NCBI GenBank assembly: GCA_013314735.1 | Contig: JABUFD010000001.1 | Span: 372,001 to 436,000 of the forward strand | Source of the DNA: Anaerolineae bacterium | GTDB taxonomy: Bacteria; Chloroflexota; Anaerolineae; Anaerolineales; Anaerolineaceae | DNA: 64,000 bases | Direction: 5' to 3' | Part shown: positions 51,621 through 60,061 of the stretch, one piece after another | Position numbering within the stretch: the stretch's first letter is position 1 | How the letters are laid out: every line of letters starts with the position of its first letter | Program-made: the position numbers and the translations under genes | Notes under the pieces: model-generated | Database searches by the model: none | What the model saw: only the letters and a program-made list of their open reading frames with translations | Told to the model about the DNA's origin: nothing

Positions 51621-52085
51621 TTACTTCTTCCTGGTGTGTGTGATGGATTGCAAAAAAACGTGTATTCCTTTGGCTGTTCCACCAGCTTTGATAACCGGTG
51701 AAACGATCGCATCAGACCATTGACCAACTTTCTGGCGAAAGAGGTTTGTGTAGTACTTTGCCATATTGGTGTATACAGGCGCTGCGTGGATCCCCTTGGC
51801 CAGGGTATAAGCCATGTAAAACAATGCTGCCGCAATCCCCAGAGCAAAGATGCTGATTACAGAGATAAAAATGATCAAAATCAAACTGGACCATTTCGAG
51901 TTGGTTCCTGCCATGTCGCCCTGGATGGTTGTCAGGACGGCGAACACGGTCACCATCAACACCAGTGCGATACTGAGGATCAGCGGAAAATAGATCTGCC
52001 AGAAAGTGGTTTTTTGATGTTTTTTGTATTCCCGGGTTTTTCGGATCACTTTCGGATCGATTTCCGGTACGGGTAATGGGGACAT
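51621..52085 (-). CDS. Hypothetical membrane protein with two transmembrane helices
   Basis: A 154-residue protein: a basic N-terminal region (KVIRKTREYKKHQK), two helices (FPLILSIALVLMVTVFAVLTTI and LILIIFISVISIFALGIAAALFYMAYTLA) and an amphipathic C-terminal tail. AGGA precedes the ATG at 8 bases. No domain is recognised. Its layout resembles the two-helix protein beside the YtxH gene at 7240-7689, but the sequences do not look homologous by eye. Confidence 0.6.
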   Translation of the reverse strand: MSPLPVPEIDPKVIRKTREYKKHQKTTFWQIYFPLILSIALVLMVTVFAVLTTIQGDMAGTNSKWSSLILIIFISVISIFALGIAAALFYMAYTLAKGIHAAPVYTNMAKYYTNLFRQKVGQWSDAIVSPVIKAGGTAKGIHVFLQSITHTRKK

Positions 52086-52394
52086 TGATTTTCCTGTGTG
52101 AACTTTCTAATTGCTTTCTTAACTGTAATGGATTTTTATGCTGCCGTCAATAAGCTATCGAGGGCTGCTGGTCTCTGCTTGCAGGTTTCCAAAATATGAT
52201 TTGAGGACCTTCCTGTTTATTTGACGAATCCTGTATTCCGTCATGCGTTTTTTCATAGTACGGCTGTGCCACATGCCAGGGCGTATCATGCTACACGCCA
52301 GTGATTGTGGTAATCGCTTTGGGTTGGTCCGGTCCCCTCATTTGTCGGGATATCTCTTGGTACATATGGGGAATGGCTTTCATAGATCGAGGTT
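52086..52394. other. 309-base gap with no recognised gene
   Basis: I see no plausible coding frame, tRNA or terminator with a T-run. A short AT-rich inverted repeat AGGTTTT/AAAACCT lies at about 52390, just past the CPBP gene stop, and could be a weak end signal. The promoter for the 52085 gene should lie here, but no clear -35/-10 pair is visible. Confidence 0.4.
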
Positions 52395-53231
52395 TTAAAA
52401 ACCTGCCAGAAACCGGGCAGCATCTTGAATCCAATGGAAGGCAATCGCGGATTCAAGTCCGCGGCGACGGGCCAGAATCAGGGGAGGCAGACCCCAGATC
52501 AACGCCAGGACAGTACCCATTCCCAGTGCAGTCAGCGGTGATTGGAGGAAGAGATTATCGAAATGGGAAAAATTATGGATCAACATTGCCAATCCACCGG
52601 CCAACCAGATTGCCTGTTGCGGGAGCGGGTTTCGCAACACCAACCAGAGTAGGCCCCACAGGGCAAAGCGGTAAATGACTTCCTCCATCACGCCTGGCTG
52701 CAGGGCATCCAGAACAGCGGCAAACGGGTGCTGCCACTGGATTGGCCTACCCTGGGTGAAACTCAGGGCGAAGATATTCAGAACAGCCAACGGAAGGCCA
52801 ATTGCCAGGCCTGACAGGATGCCCCGGCGCATATCTGACCAGTTACCGCTGGCGGCGTGGAATTGAACCGGGCCTTGCTGCCGCATAATGACCAGACCGC
52901 CCAGAGTTGCGATGGTTGTGAACAGTCCACGAATCACTGCCTGTCCGGTATTGCTGCTAACAATTCCAAAGAATGGATAGGGAGTGAAAAGGGAAGAAAA
53001 CAACATGCCTGCGCAAATAGCTGCGCCCAAAATGAAGGCGGCTATCCAATCCCCTCTTCGCAGACTGCGATGATTCATCAAGAAAATGATGAGCGATCCT
53101 GCCACCGTGAGGGAATCGAAGATTTCGAAGGTGCGGGGCATGGTATTGGTGGAGGCCAGCAAGGTGCGCAGGATGAATACCCCGGCAATTCCTGATATCA
53201 GTAGAAAGAGTGTTAAATATTTGTGTTTCAT
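52395..53231 (-). CDS. CPBP-family (CAAX-protease-like) intramembrane protein
   Basis: A 278-residue protein with about eight transmembrane helices. It has the ABI/CPBP motif pair: QPGVMEEVIYRFALWGLLW (EExxxR, catalytic Glu pair) and a later His in LAMLIHNFSHFDN that stands where the conserved HxxxN/HxxxB-type residues occur. Such proteins are glutamic proteases or bacteriocin-immunity proteins. AGGAG lies 8 bases before ATG 53231, so the start is set there despite an open frame to 53267. Confidence 0.8.
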   Translation of the reverse strand: MKHKYLTLFLLISGIAGVFILRTLLASTNTMPRTFEIFDSLTVAGSLIIFLMNHRSLRRGDWIAAFILGAAICAGMLFSSLFTPYPFFGIVSSNTGQAVIRGLFTTIATLGGLVIMRQQGPVQFHAASGNWSDMRRGILSGLAIGLPLAVLNIFALSFTQGRPIQWQHPFAAVLDALQPGVMEEVIYRFALWGLLWLVLRNPLPQQAIWLAGGLAMLIHNFSHFDNLFLQSPLTALGMGTVLALIWGLPPLILARRRGLESAIAFHWIQDAARFLAGF

Positions 53232-53405
53232 CGGTACATCTCCTGGCTGGCGCTTGCCGCCAGCCAAACCAGTCTTTGCGATACCTCCTTGTACGATTGC
53301 CAGCTGCGTTCCTTTCGGTTCTCACTGATGCGACCGCCGTCGTGTCCTTGAGATAGTCCATAGGGACTACGCCATCGAGGACTGGTGTAGGTCGTTTGCT
53401 TCTTT

Positions 53406-54287
53406 TCAGGCAGGTTCCCGGCGGCAGGTGTTTTGCAGAATTCCCAGGCTTTCAATCGTTATTTCAATGATATCGCCGTCCTGCAGGAATACTGGAGGCT
53501 GGCGGTAAACGCCCACCCCGGATGGCGTGCCCGTCGCAATGATGTCACCCGGTTCCAGGGTTATACCAGCGCTGATATCTTCAATCAAGTATGGAATATC
53601 AAATATGAGTTGTGTTGTGTTGGAGTGCTGCATTTGGGTTCCGTTAAGGTGGGCAGCAATCTCCAGGCAATGGGGATTTGGTATTTCGTCAGCGGTCACC
53701 AGGAATGGACCCATGGGCGCGAATGTGTCAAATGATTTTCCCACTGTCCATTGCGTCGACCGTTTCTGGTAATCACGCGCGGTAACGTCGTTGAGAATTG
53801 TGTAACCAGCCACATAGCTCAAAGCCGCTTTACGAGGTATATGTTTTCCGCGTTTGCCAATCACGACGGCCAGCTCAGCTTCATAATCCACCATCTGGGA
53901 ACAAGCCGGCAGCAAGATTTCGGTCTTGTGTCCGGTCAGGGAACTGGTCGTTTTGCTGAATATGGTGGGGTGCTGTGGTAACTCACGTCCGCCTTCTAAC
54001 ACATGATCTTTGTAATTCAAACCAACGCACAATATTTTACCTGGATACATAATTGGTGGAAGAAGGCGGACATCCTGGAGGGGCCGTTTTGGGGCGGAGG
54101 TTCTTGTTGCTTCATACAACCGGGAAATTATCTCAATATCCAGTATTGGCAGCAAGTCATCAAGGGTGGAGGGGAGCTGGGGTGAAAGGTCAGCCAGGCT
54201 GACCATCTCCATTTTCTCAGGATTGGGACAGATGACACCCGCCTGTGGCTTTCCCGTCTTCGGATCGATATACATTAAGAATTTCAT
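53406..54287 (-). CDS. Fumarylacetoacetate hydrolase (FAH) family protein
   Basis: A 293-residue enzyme with the FAH/MhpD fold: KILCVGLNYKDHVLEGG, metal-binding Glu and Asp around VDYEAELAVVIGKRGKHI, GYTILNDVTARDYQ, FAPMGPFLVTADEIPNP and LEPGDIIATGTPSGVGVYRQPP. These enzymes hydrolyse or decarboxylate 2-keto-acyl compounds such as acylpyruvates and 2-oxo-hept-ene-dioates. The exact substrate is not evident. AAAGG lies before the ATG. There is no other aromatic-degradation gene nearby. Confidence 0.9.
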   Translation of the reverse strand: MKFLMYIDPKTGKPQAGVICPNPEKMEMVSLADLSPQLPSTLDDLLPILDIEIISRLYEATRTSAPKRPLQDVRLLPPIMYPGKILCVGLNYKDHVLEGGRELPQHPTIFSKTTSSLTGHKTEILLPACSQMVDYEAELAVVIGKRGKHIPRKAALSYVAGYTILNDVTARDYQKRSTQWTVGKSFDTFAPMGPFLVTADEIPNPHCLEIAAHLNGTQMQHSNTTQLIFDIPYLIEDISAGITLEPGDIIATGTPSGVGVYRQPPVFLQDGDIIEITIESLGILQNTCRREPA

Positions 54288-54406
54288 ACCTTACCTTTGG
54301 ATATTCTGACTGGTGGTTACAATATTGTTAGGAGGTTGCTTTTGGAAAGTATTATAATCTTAACAGAGCTGCTGAATATCAACCTTCTTAATGACCAGGA
54401 GCATTT

Positions 54407-55927
54407 ATGAAAATGAGAAAAACGCAAATATGGATTGGCGGAGGAATTGGCGCAGTAATGCTGATCGCGCTGTTAATCCTGTTGCTGAGTGGATGGGGAC
54501 AGAAGCCTCCTGCTTTGGCGGTGCTGGCAGCACAGGATGAGATGATCGATGAACCAGCAGATGTCGCTGATGATGAGCAACTTCAGGAAGCAGAACCCAC
54601 CGAGATACCCGAACCCACAGCGACACCCACGCTTGTCCTGACGGCGACAGCAACGACAGAGCCAACTCCGATCCCTGAACCGACACAAATCCCCACGCCG
54701 ACAGTTCCGAGCGGACCATTTGGTCCTGATGCGGAAGACTTCCCACTGGGAATCAATCCGCTCACAGGAAAAATGGCCCTGGATCCCGCAACCTTGAGTT
54801 TCCAACCGGCCCTGGTCTCCATCACCAATTGGCCGATTAATGCCAGACCACAGGCAGGACTTGGTTCCTCAGCCTGGGTGTACGAGTTGTATATCGGCCA
54901 AGGGATGTCTCGCTTCCTGGCGCTTTTTTATGGCGCATTTCCCGGTGAGACTGCTGCGATCGACACAGCAGGTGGAGGGGATGGCAGCAGTGATGACGCT
55001 GGTGGAGGCGATGGCCAGCAATCTGCCGGCCTGGCGATTGATAATACCAATGCCGATTCGATCGGTCCGATCCGCTCCGGCCGGTTGCCATACGAGGGAA
55101 TCCGGGTACTGAATAATGGATTTTTGGTAATGGCATCAGGATACAGCGGGGTGGTGCAGAATATGGAATCCTATACCAATGTGTATGGCTCGGATGCGAC
55201 TGATATCAACAGTGCCATGATCCCGGCTTCGGAGTTAAAAACAATTGCCAGCGAGAATGCAGGGACATTAACAGAAGGTGCCTTAAGTGGGAATGTGTTC
55301 GATGCCCTGGCGCCTGAAGGTGGATTACCCGGTGAAACATTCTGGTTTATTTACAACACAATGAACCAGATCGCCTGGCGTTATGATCCCGCGCAGGGAG
55401 TGTACTATCGATATGCCGACCAGGCTGATGGAAAAACGTTTGTTCGCCTGACAGACCGGCTGGACGAGAGCAATGTTGATGTTGCAAATGTGATCCTGCT
55501 GTATGCCAACCACCGTTATTGTACGGAAAAGGCCTTTGATATCGATTTTCTCAATATCCAAAAAGCGCCAGCTGTCCTGTTCCGGGATGGACAAAAATAT
55601 GACCTGTTCTGGACCACTCGAAATGGGGAGTTTGAGATTGCCACAGGAAAATACCGCCCTATCCGGTTCATTGATGATGAGGGCAATCCCTTCCCATTAA
55701 AACCTGGCTCCACATGGGTCATTCTTGTGCCGAATCGAACACCGATCTGGGAAGCCCCCCTGTTTGAAGATGTTCCTTATACTGAAGCAGTCTGGACCCC
55801 GGCTGAACCTGAAAAATTACTGTATCGCTTGCTAAATGCGGAGGAAGCCGGTTCGGGTGTGTGGGTGTCACGTTACTACCAATCATTGATGCTATATGAT
55901 GCCAACGTATGTGCTGCCATCCGGTAA
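54407..55927 (+). CDS. DUF3048 domain-containing extracytoplasmic protein
   Basis: A 506-residue protein: an N-terminal membrane anchor (IGAVMLIALLILLLSGW), a Thr/Pro/Glu-rich linker of about 60 residues (about 45-105), then the DUF3048 (YerB-like) domain: INPLTGKMALDPATLSFQPALVSI, GIGPIRSGR-like segment SIGPIRSGRLPYEGIRV, and the C-terminal half NVVANVILLYANHRY-type region with RPIRFIDDEGNPFPLKPGSTWVILV. An insertion of about 35 Gly/Ser/Asp residues occurs after PGETAAIDTAGG. DUF3048 proteins sit on the cell surface, function unknown. TATAAT is at 54353-54358 and GGAG precedes the ATG. Confidence 0.85.
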   Translation: MKMRKTQIWIGGGIGAVMLIALLILLLSGWGQKPPALAVLAAQDEMIDEPADVADDEQLQEAEPTEIPEPTATPTLVLTATATTEPTPIPEPTQIPTPTVPSGPFGPDAEDFPLGINPLTGKMALDPATLSFQPALVSITNWPINARPQAGLGSSAWVYELYIGQGMSRFLALFYGAFPGETAAIDTAGGGDGSSDDAGGGDGQQSAGLAIDNTNADSIGPIRSGRLPYEGIRVLNNGFLVMASGYSGVVQNMESYTNVYGSDATDINSAMIPASELKTIASENAGTLTEGALSGNVFDALAPEGGLPGETFWFIYNTMNQIAWRYDPAQGVYYRYADQADGKTFVRLTDRLDESNVDVANVILLYANHRYCTEKAFDIDFLNIQKAPAVLFRDGQKYDLFWTTRNGEFEIATGKYRPIRFIDDEGNPFPLKPGSTWVILVPNRTPIWEAPLFEDVPYTEAVWTPAEPEKLLYRLLNAEEAGSGVWVSRYYQSLMLYDANVCAAIR

Positions 55928-55951
55928 AAGGTGATCGTTAGACCCAACAGG

Positions 55952-55989
55952 AACAGGATCGGAAGGATACCTCCCGATCCTGTTTTTTG
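55952..55989 (+). terminator. Intrinsic terminator after the DUF3048 gene
   Basis: AACAGGATCGG (55952-55962) pairs with CCGATCCTGTT (55974-55984) around an 11-base loop, followed by a run of T residues. Confidence 0.9.
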
Positions 55990-56065
55990 TCGCCCGCCCT
56001 GGCGGTGACGGTACCATTCTGGATGTGGCTTGCATGTCAGTTGGTGGAAAGAAACCATCCTGCCG

Positions 56066-56074
56066 TGTTAAAAT
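56066..56074 (+). promoter_or_regulatory. Extended -10 promoter, predicted leaderless transcript
   Basis: TGT-TAAAAT followed by GACTGG (6 bases) and the ATG at 56081. There is no room for a Shine-Dalgarno sequence. Confidence 0.55.
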
Positions 56075-56080
56075 GACTGG

Positions 56081-56989
56081 ATGAATGGTCAAATATCGCC
56101 TCACCGGCTTTCACGCCGGACAATACTGCGCAACATGCTGTATGGTTTGTTCGGATTATTCCTTGCGCCCATCGCCGGATCGCAGCAGCAGAGCCGGGCA
56201 GAAACAGGTTGGTATGAGACCAGTGAGTATGACGTTGAGGTGGCTGGCCTGCCACTGGAATTGGATGGTTTGACAATCCTTCACCTGACCGATATCCACC
56301 AATCCACTGTCATCAACCGCGATCGCTTGATGGAATTGCGGGCTCACATTGAACAGTTGCAGGTGGATGCCATTGCGGTGACTGGCGACCTGACCTATCA
56401 TTCAACGGATATGTCTGACCTGCAGGATTTTTTCCATGATCTGCCCGACCGATATCCGGTGTTGTTGGTGATGGGCAACCATGATTATTGGGATGGCGGT
56501 ATACCCACGTTGCAACCGCTGTTGGATGAGGGGATTCACTTACTGTGCAATGACTGTTTCTACCTGGAGCGGGATGGTGCCCGTTTCATAATTGCCGGTC
56601 TGGACAACGTGTGGGAAGAGATGGATGATTTAAAAGGTTTGCTCGGCCGTCTTCCAGGCGAAGGACCGGCGATGTTGATGGTGCATGAACCGGATGTTGC
56701 CGACCAATGTGCGGCCACAGGCAGGTTCTTCTTACAAATTTCCGGTCATTCGCATGGCGGTCAAATTTGTCTTCCGGGTGGCTTCGCGCCAGTGCTTCCC
56801 TGGATGGGACAAAAATATTACCGGGGGTATCATCTGGTGGATGGCATGATGGTATACACATGCCGGGGAATCGGGATGAGCAAACCCTTTATCCGGGTGA
56901 ATTGTCGCCCGGAGATTGTTCTGTATCATTTTCATCCAGGAGCCAAACCTGGTTTTCATCCTGTCGCAGCAGGACAAATAACAACATGA
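56081..56989 (+). CDS. Tat-exported metallophosphoesterase (YkuE/YaeI type)
   Basis: A 302-residue calcineurin-like phosphoesterase. The N-terminus has a twin-arginine signal SRRTILRNM with hydrophobic LYGLFGLFLAPIAG, as in B. subtilis YkuE, a Tat substrate. The metal-binding motifs are LTILHLTDIHQS (D-x-H), VTGDLTYH (GD), VMGNHDYWDGG (GNHD) and SGHSHGGQICLPGG (GH-x-H). All ligands are present. Family members hydrolyse UDP-diacylglucosamine-like or other phosphate esters outside the membrane. The next gene starts 7 bases after the stop and is likely in the same operon. Confidence 0.9.
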   Translation: MNGQISPHRLSRRTILRNMLYGLFGLFLAPIAGSQQQSRAETGWYETSEYDVEVAGLPLELDGLTILHLTDIHQSTVINRDRLMELRAHIEQLQVDAIAVTGDLTYHSTDMSDLQDFFHDLPDRYPVLLVMGNHDYWDGGIPTLQPLLDEGIHLLCNDCFYLERDGARFIIAGLDNVWEEMDDLKGLLGRLPGEGPAMLMVHEPDVADQCAATGRFFLQISGHSHGGQICLPGGFAPVLPWMGQKYYRGYHLVDGMMVYTCRGIGMSKPFIRVNCRPEIVLYHFHPGAKPGFHPVAAGQITT

Positions 56990-56996
56990 GGTTTCA

Positions 56997-58052
56997 ATGA
57001 GACAAAGGCACCGAAAAACATACAATCGAATCCTTACCTTATTCATCATCGTCATTGGCGTCATAACGGCTTGCCGCCCTGGCCCGGTTAGTGAGCCTGT
57101 AGATCTGCCCTCTCCGGCGGCTGAAATCGCAACAGAAACCCCGACGCCGCAACCCACTGAGACCCCGCCCCCCGGGTTGGTAGTATTGGTGGCCCCCCAG
57201 AGTGTATCTGCCGAGGAAGTGAATCTATGGCAGTCACGCCTGGCAAGCCTGGTGGAAACTCAAGGCTTGGTTTTGGATGTGCGTGATATGGTGACAGAAG
57301 GGGATATCAGCCAGGAGTGGAAAGTAGTACTCTTCCTCGACAACCCTGAGCGGTATGAGGCTATCAGGGCTTCCGCACCTGATGTCCAATTCGTACGAAT
57401 TGTGAATGATCCACAGCTGAACGGGGACGGGAATGGATCGGTGATTTATGACAGCAGCCTGGAGCAATCATTCATGGCCGGTTATGTGACCATGTTGGCA
57501 GCGCCAGATTTTCGGGCTGGCGGATTGCTCAGTATGGGTGATGGAGTGAATATCGACCAACACCAGCAAGCATTTATTAACGGTGCGGCGTATTTTTGCG
57601 GCAGGTGTGCTTCGGTGTATATGCCGGTAACGCTATTCCCGGTAACGACCCAACTACCAGGTTCGAGTGCTCCAGCCGCGTGGCTGGAAGCTTACAATAC
57701 CATGAATTTGCAGTATATTGTTTATACAACCTATGTGGATGCTGGTGCAGGTAGTGATGAACTGTATACCGGGCTGACCACTCAAAACACTGTGATCGTT
57801 GGCGGAAGGTCACCGGGTGACACAGCGTTATACCGGTGGGCGGCAACGGTTCAGGTTACCCCATTCGCAGCCCTCGAATCAATCTGGCCAGCGCTGATGA
57901 ATGGGCAGGGAGGACATTCCATCAAAGCTCCGGTGGAGGTGGCGGATGTCAGTGATGATTTCCTTTCCCAGGGGCGGATGCGGTTGGTGGATGAAACACT
58001 TCAGGCTTTGATGGACGGGGCGATCTTGCCCCTCTCCCCCGATTATCCCTGA
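56997..58052 (+). CDS. PnrA/BMP-like substrate-binding lipoprotein
   Basis: A 351-residue protein with a signal peptide and lipobox-like GVITAC near residue 23, a Thr/Pro/Glu-rich linker (ATETPTPQPTETPPP), and a periplasmic-binding-protein fold. Segments such as YDSSLEQSFMAGYVTMLAA, GGLLSMGDGVNID... and VIVGGRSPGDTALY resemble the Bmp/PnrA family, which binds nucleosides for ABC import. No cognate permease or ATPase is adjacent, so it may be a sensor or an orphan receptor. It overlaps the convergent GT2 gene by 10 bases with no terminator between. Confidence 0.65.
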   Translation: MRQRHRKTYNRILTLFIIVIGVITACRPGPVSEPVDLPSPAAEIATETPTPQPTETPPPGLVVLVAPQSVSAEEVNLWQSRLASLVETQGLVLDVRDMVTEGDISQEWKVVLFLDNPERYEAIRASAPDVQFVRIVNDPQLNGDGNGSVIYDSSLEQSFMAGYVTMLAAPDFRAGGLLSMGDGVNIDQHQQAFINGAAYFCGRCASVYMPVTLFPVTTQLPGSSAPAAWLEAYNTMNLQYIVYTTYVDAGAGSDELYTGLTTQNTVIVGGRSPGDTALYRWAATVQVTPFAALESIWPALMNGQGGHSIKAPVEVADVSDDFLSQGRMRLVDETLQALMDGAILPLSPDYP

Positions 58053-58795
58053 CCTTTTTTACTGTGATCCGGGTTGAACTTTCTTAATTTTCGGTAAACC
58101 CAGGGCAGCATCCAGGTGCGGATGGCGGCTTCCAACTGGATGCTGAAGGACATTTTGGAAGCTCCCCATTCTCGTTCAGCGAAATAAATGGGTATTTCGC
58201 CAATGGTAAAACCCAGCCGGTGGATGATATAGGTCATTTCAACCTGGTAGATATATCCATTGGACTTAATCAACGCCAGCGGAAGCGCTTCAATGACGTT
58301 TCTGCGGTACGCTCGAAAACCCCCGGTCACATCATTGGTTCTCAGACCTAGTATGGTACGGGCATAAAAATTACCCCAGGCTGAAAGTGCTTTGCGCCAT
58401 AGGCTCCATTCCACATCCACGCTGCCGCCCTTGATGTAGCGTGAACCGATCACCACGTCATTCGCGTCCAGGGCTTTGATCATTTCAGGTAATTTTTGGG
58501 GGGGATGGGAAAAATCAGCATCCATCTGGACCATAATATCAGCACCGCTTTCCAGGGCGTGTTGAAAGCCCTGTACGTAGGCTGTTCCCAGACCAAGCTT
58601 TCCAGGACGGTGAATGACCTGAATACGATTATTCGCCTGGGCCAATTCATCCACCAGTTCTCCGGTTCCATCCTGGCTGTTGTCATCAACGACCAGCACA
58701 TGGAAATCATCCAGCGGCAATGCCATCAGTTCGGGGATTAATCGCCGGAGGTTTTCAGCTTCGTTATATGTTGGGATGATAACAATTACCTTCAT
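58043..58795 (-). CDS. GT2 glycosyltransferase, dolichol/polyprenol-phosphate mannosyltransferase type
   Basis: A 250-residue GT-A enzyme that transfers a sugar (mannose or similar) from a nucleotide sugar to polyprenyl phosphate. It has VIIPTYNEAENLRRLI, LVVDDNSQDGTGELV (first Asp pair), VQMDADFSHPPQKLPEM (the D-x-D and metal-binding motif) and the QVEMTYIIHRLGFTIGEIPIYFAEREWGASKM C-terminal catalytic segment typical of Dpm1/Ppm1. No transmembrane segments are present, so it corresponds to the soluble catalytic type. The start is preceded by TAAACT and 6 bases, a likely leaderless transcript. Confidence 0.9.
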   Translation of the reverse strand: MKVIVIIPTYNEAENLRRLIPELMALPLDDFHVLVVDDNSQDGTGELVDELAQANNRIQVIHRPGKLGLGTAYVQGFQHALESGADIMVQMDADFSHPPQKLPEMIKALDANDVVIGSRYIKGGSVDVEWSLWRKALSAWGNFYARTILGLRTNDVTGGFRAYRRNVIEALPLALIKSNGYIYQVEMTYIIHRLGFTIGEIPIYFAEREWGASKMSFSIQLEAAIRTWMLPWVYRKLRKFNPDHSKKGQG

Positions 58796-58801
58796 TAGTC
58801 C

Positions 58802-58807
58802 AGTTTA
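58802..58807 (-). promoter_or_regulatory. -10 element, possible leaderless transcript of the GT2 gene
   Basis: TAAACT on the minus strand, followed by GGACTA (6 bases) and the ATG at 58795. It lacks the upstream TG found in the other sites, and a GAGG lies too far (about 12 bases) to be an optimal Shine-Dalgarno. Confidence 0.4.
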
Positions 58808-58870
58808 CCTCAGGCAGTACTGTTGCCGGGCTTCGCTTTCTGAGTGTGGTTGCCATGATACTATAAAAAA

Positions 58871-58902
58871 AACAATCAGGGAATGGCTTCGCTCTGATTG
58901 TT
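58871..58902. terminator. Bidirectional terminator between V4R gene and GT2 gene
   Basis: AACAATCAG (58871-58879) pairs with CTGATTGTT (58894-58902) with a 14-base interior that can extend it. It is flanked by an A-run on the left and a T-run on the right, so it terminates in both directions. It ends the V4R/roadblock operon, 25 bases after the V4R stop. Confidence 0.88.
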
Positions 58903-58926
58903 TTTTGTTTGTCTGAGTATGAGATA

Positions 58927-59568
58927 TTATTCCACGGGGAGTGGTTCTTTATAGATGGCAAATTCGCAGTCGTGGTCTCCCATGGCGTGGCAGGTGGTTT
59001 GAACCACTTTAAATTCACGTCCGTTTGACACCCATTTTAGACCTTCCTGCAGCAAGCCGGTTGCCATATGGCATGAAACCCGATCAGAAGTACGGCCCCA
59101 ACAGCAAGGGCATTTGTGAATCGTATAAATGTAGTGATCACCGGAATCATGTACCGTTGAGTGCTGGTCGCTGGTGGTGGAGAATACTTTGGCCATGGCG
59201 GGAATGCCGACCTTCAGTTTGGTGCTCATTGGTAAAATTTTGAAGGCAAGGTCTCCTGCTCCGGCGAGGGCGCCGAAATTGCGCAGGCCTTCATTGAACA
59301 CAGCCCGTCCTGCGCGTAAGGCCAGACCTCTGCCACCGCGCTCTCCATACATATCCAGCAATGCTCCCTGGATAGCGGAAAAATCAGCGAAATCAAACTC
59401 GCGTGCCAGGTTATCGGGAGGTGGATTGTTGATGAGGTGGGGAAGCCCGGCCAGGTTGAGGATCGAATGAAGTCCGTTTTTTCCCATCACATCTTCCAGC
59501 GCATGCAACGCCAGAAGGGCAATTTTATTCGGGTAGTACAATCCACTGGGGGGAATTTTGTTTGCCAT
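58927..59568 (-). CDS. V4R (4-vinyl reductase) domain protein
   Basis: A 213-residue protein. A helical N-terminal part (ALLALHALEDVMGKNGLHSILNLAG) is followed by a V4R small-molecule-binding domain, with the Cys-rich core HKCPCCWGRTSDRVSCHMATGLLQEGLKWV and VVQTTCHAMGDHDCEFAIYKE at the C-terminus. The Cys/His set may bind a metal or haem. V4R domains act as ligand or redox sensors. It follows a roadblock/LC7 gene by 19 bases in one operon, a pairing known from signalling modules. The start at 59568 is preceded by a weak GAAGG, and the frame is open to 59613. Confidence 0.85.
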   Translation of the reverse strand: MANKIPPSGLYYPNKIALLALHALEDVMGKNGLHSILNLAGLPHLINNPPPDNLAREFDFADFSAIQGALLDMYGERGGRGLALRAGRAVFNEGLRNFGALAGAGDLAFKILPMSTKLKVGIPAMAKVFSTTSDQHSTVHDSGDHYIYTIHKCPCCWGRTSDRVSCHMATGLLQEGLKWVSNGREFKVVQTTCHAMGDHDCEFAIYKEPLPVE

Positions 59569-59587
59569 TCGTTTTCTGCCTTCGTGA

Positions 59588-59959
59588 CTAGATGAGTTTG
59601 GCGATGTCTTCAACGGCGCGCCGCATATCGAGGAAAATCAAACCCAATTTGGCATTCTTATGCGCGAGCGCGGTAAGGACGGCTTCTTCGCCAACGGCCA
59701 TCAATACCACATACCCATCTTCGCCTTTGATGTAAACCTGGTCCAACACGCCGCGTCCCAATTCTGATGCGATCCGTTCCCCTAACGAGAGCATGGCAGC
59801 TGACATGGCTGAAACGCGGTCCTCCTCCACATCCTGAGGAAGAGAGGATGCGATTGAAAGCCCATCGACACTGACAATGGCAGATGCTTCAATATCGGGT
59901 GAAGATGCCTGAAGATCACGAAGCCGTTCGACCATCATTTGCGTACGAGATTTATTCAC
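59588..59959 (-). CDS. Roadblock/LC7 domain protein (MglB-like)
   Basis: A 123-residue protein with the roadblock fold: QASSPDIEASAIVSVDGLSIASSLPQDV, then DRVSAMSAAMLSLGERIASELGRG, QVYIKGEDGYVVLMAVGEEAVLTALAHKNAKLGLIFLDMRRAV. Bacterial members act as GTPase-activating or scaffold partners of MglA-type small GTPases. No MglA gene is adjacent. Translation starts at GTG, with AGGAG 6 bases upstream. It is the first gene of the pair with the V4R protein. Confidence 0.9.
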   Translation of the reverse strand: MNKSRTQMMVERLRDLQASSPDIEASAIVSVDGLSIASSLPQDVEEDRVSAMSAAMLSLGERIASELGRGVLDQVYIKGEDGYVVLMAVGEEAVLTALAHKNAKLGLIFLDMRRAVEDIAKLI

Positions 59960-60043
59960 AATATGCTCCTCTACTGTACTTCATACCAACTTGGCTTGTT
60001 TCTTAACCATTTTATCCTGAAACGAAGGAAAGGCAAGCGGGGT

Positions 60044-60061
60044 ATGCAATCGAAATTGCAT
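60044..60061. repeat. Inverted repeat between the roadblock and LysM-peptidase genes
   Basis: ATGCAAT and ATTGCAT flank CGAA, a perfect 7-bp inverted repeat with a 4-base centre. On the minus strand the loop is TTCG, so an RNA hairpin with a UUCG loop could form about 85 bases before the roadblock start codon. It could equally be an operator, and no T-run follows. Confidence 0.4.
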
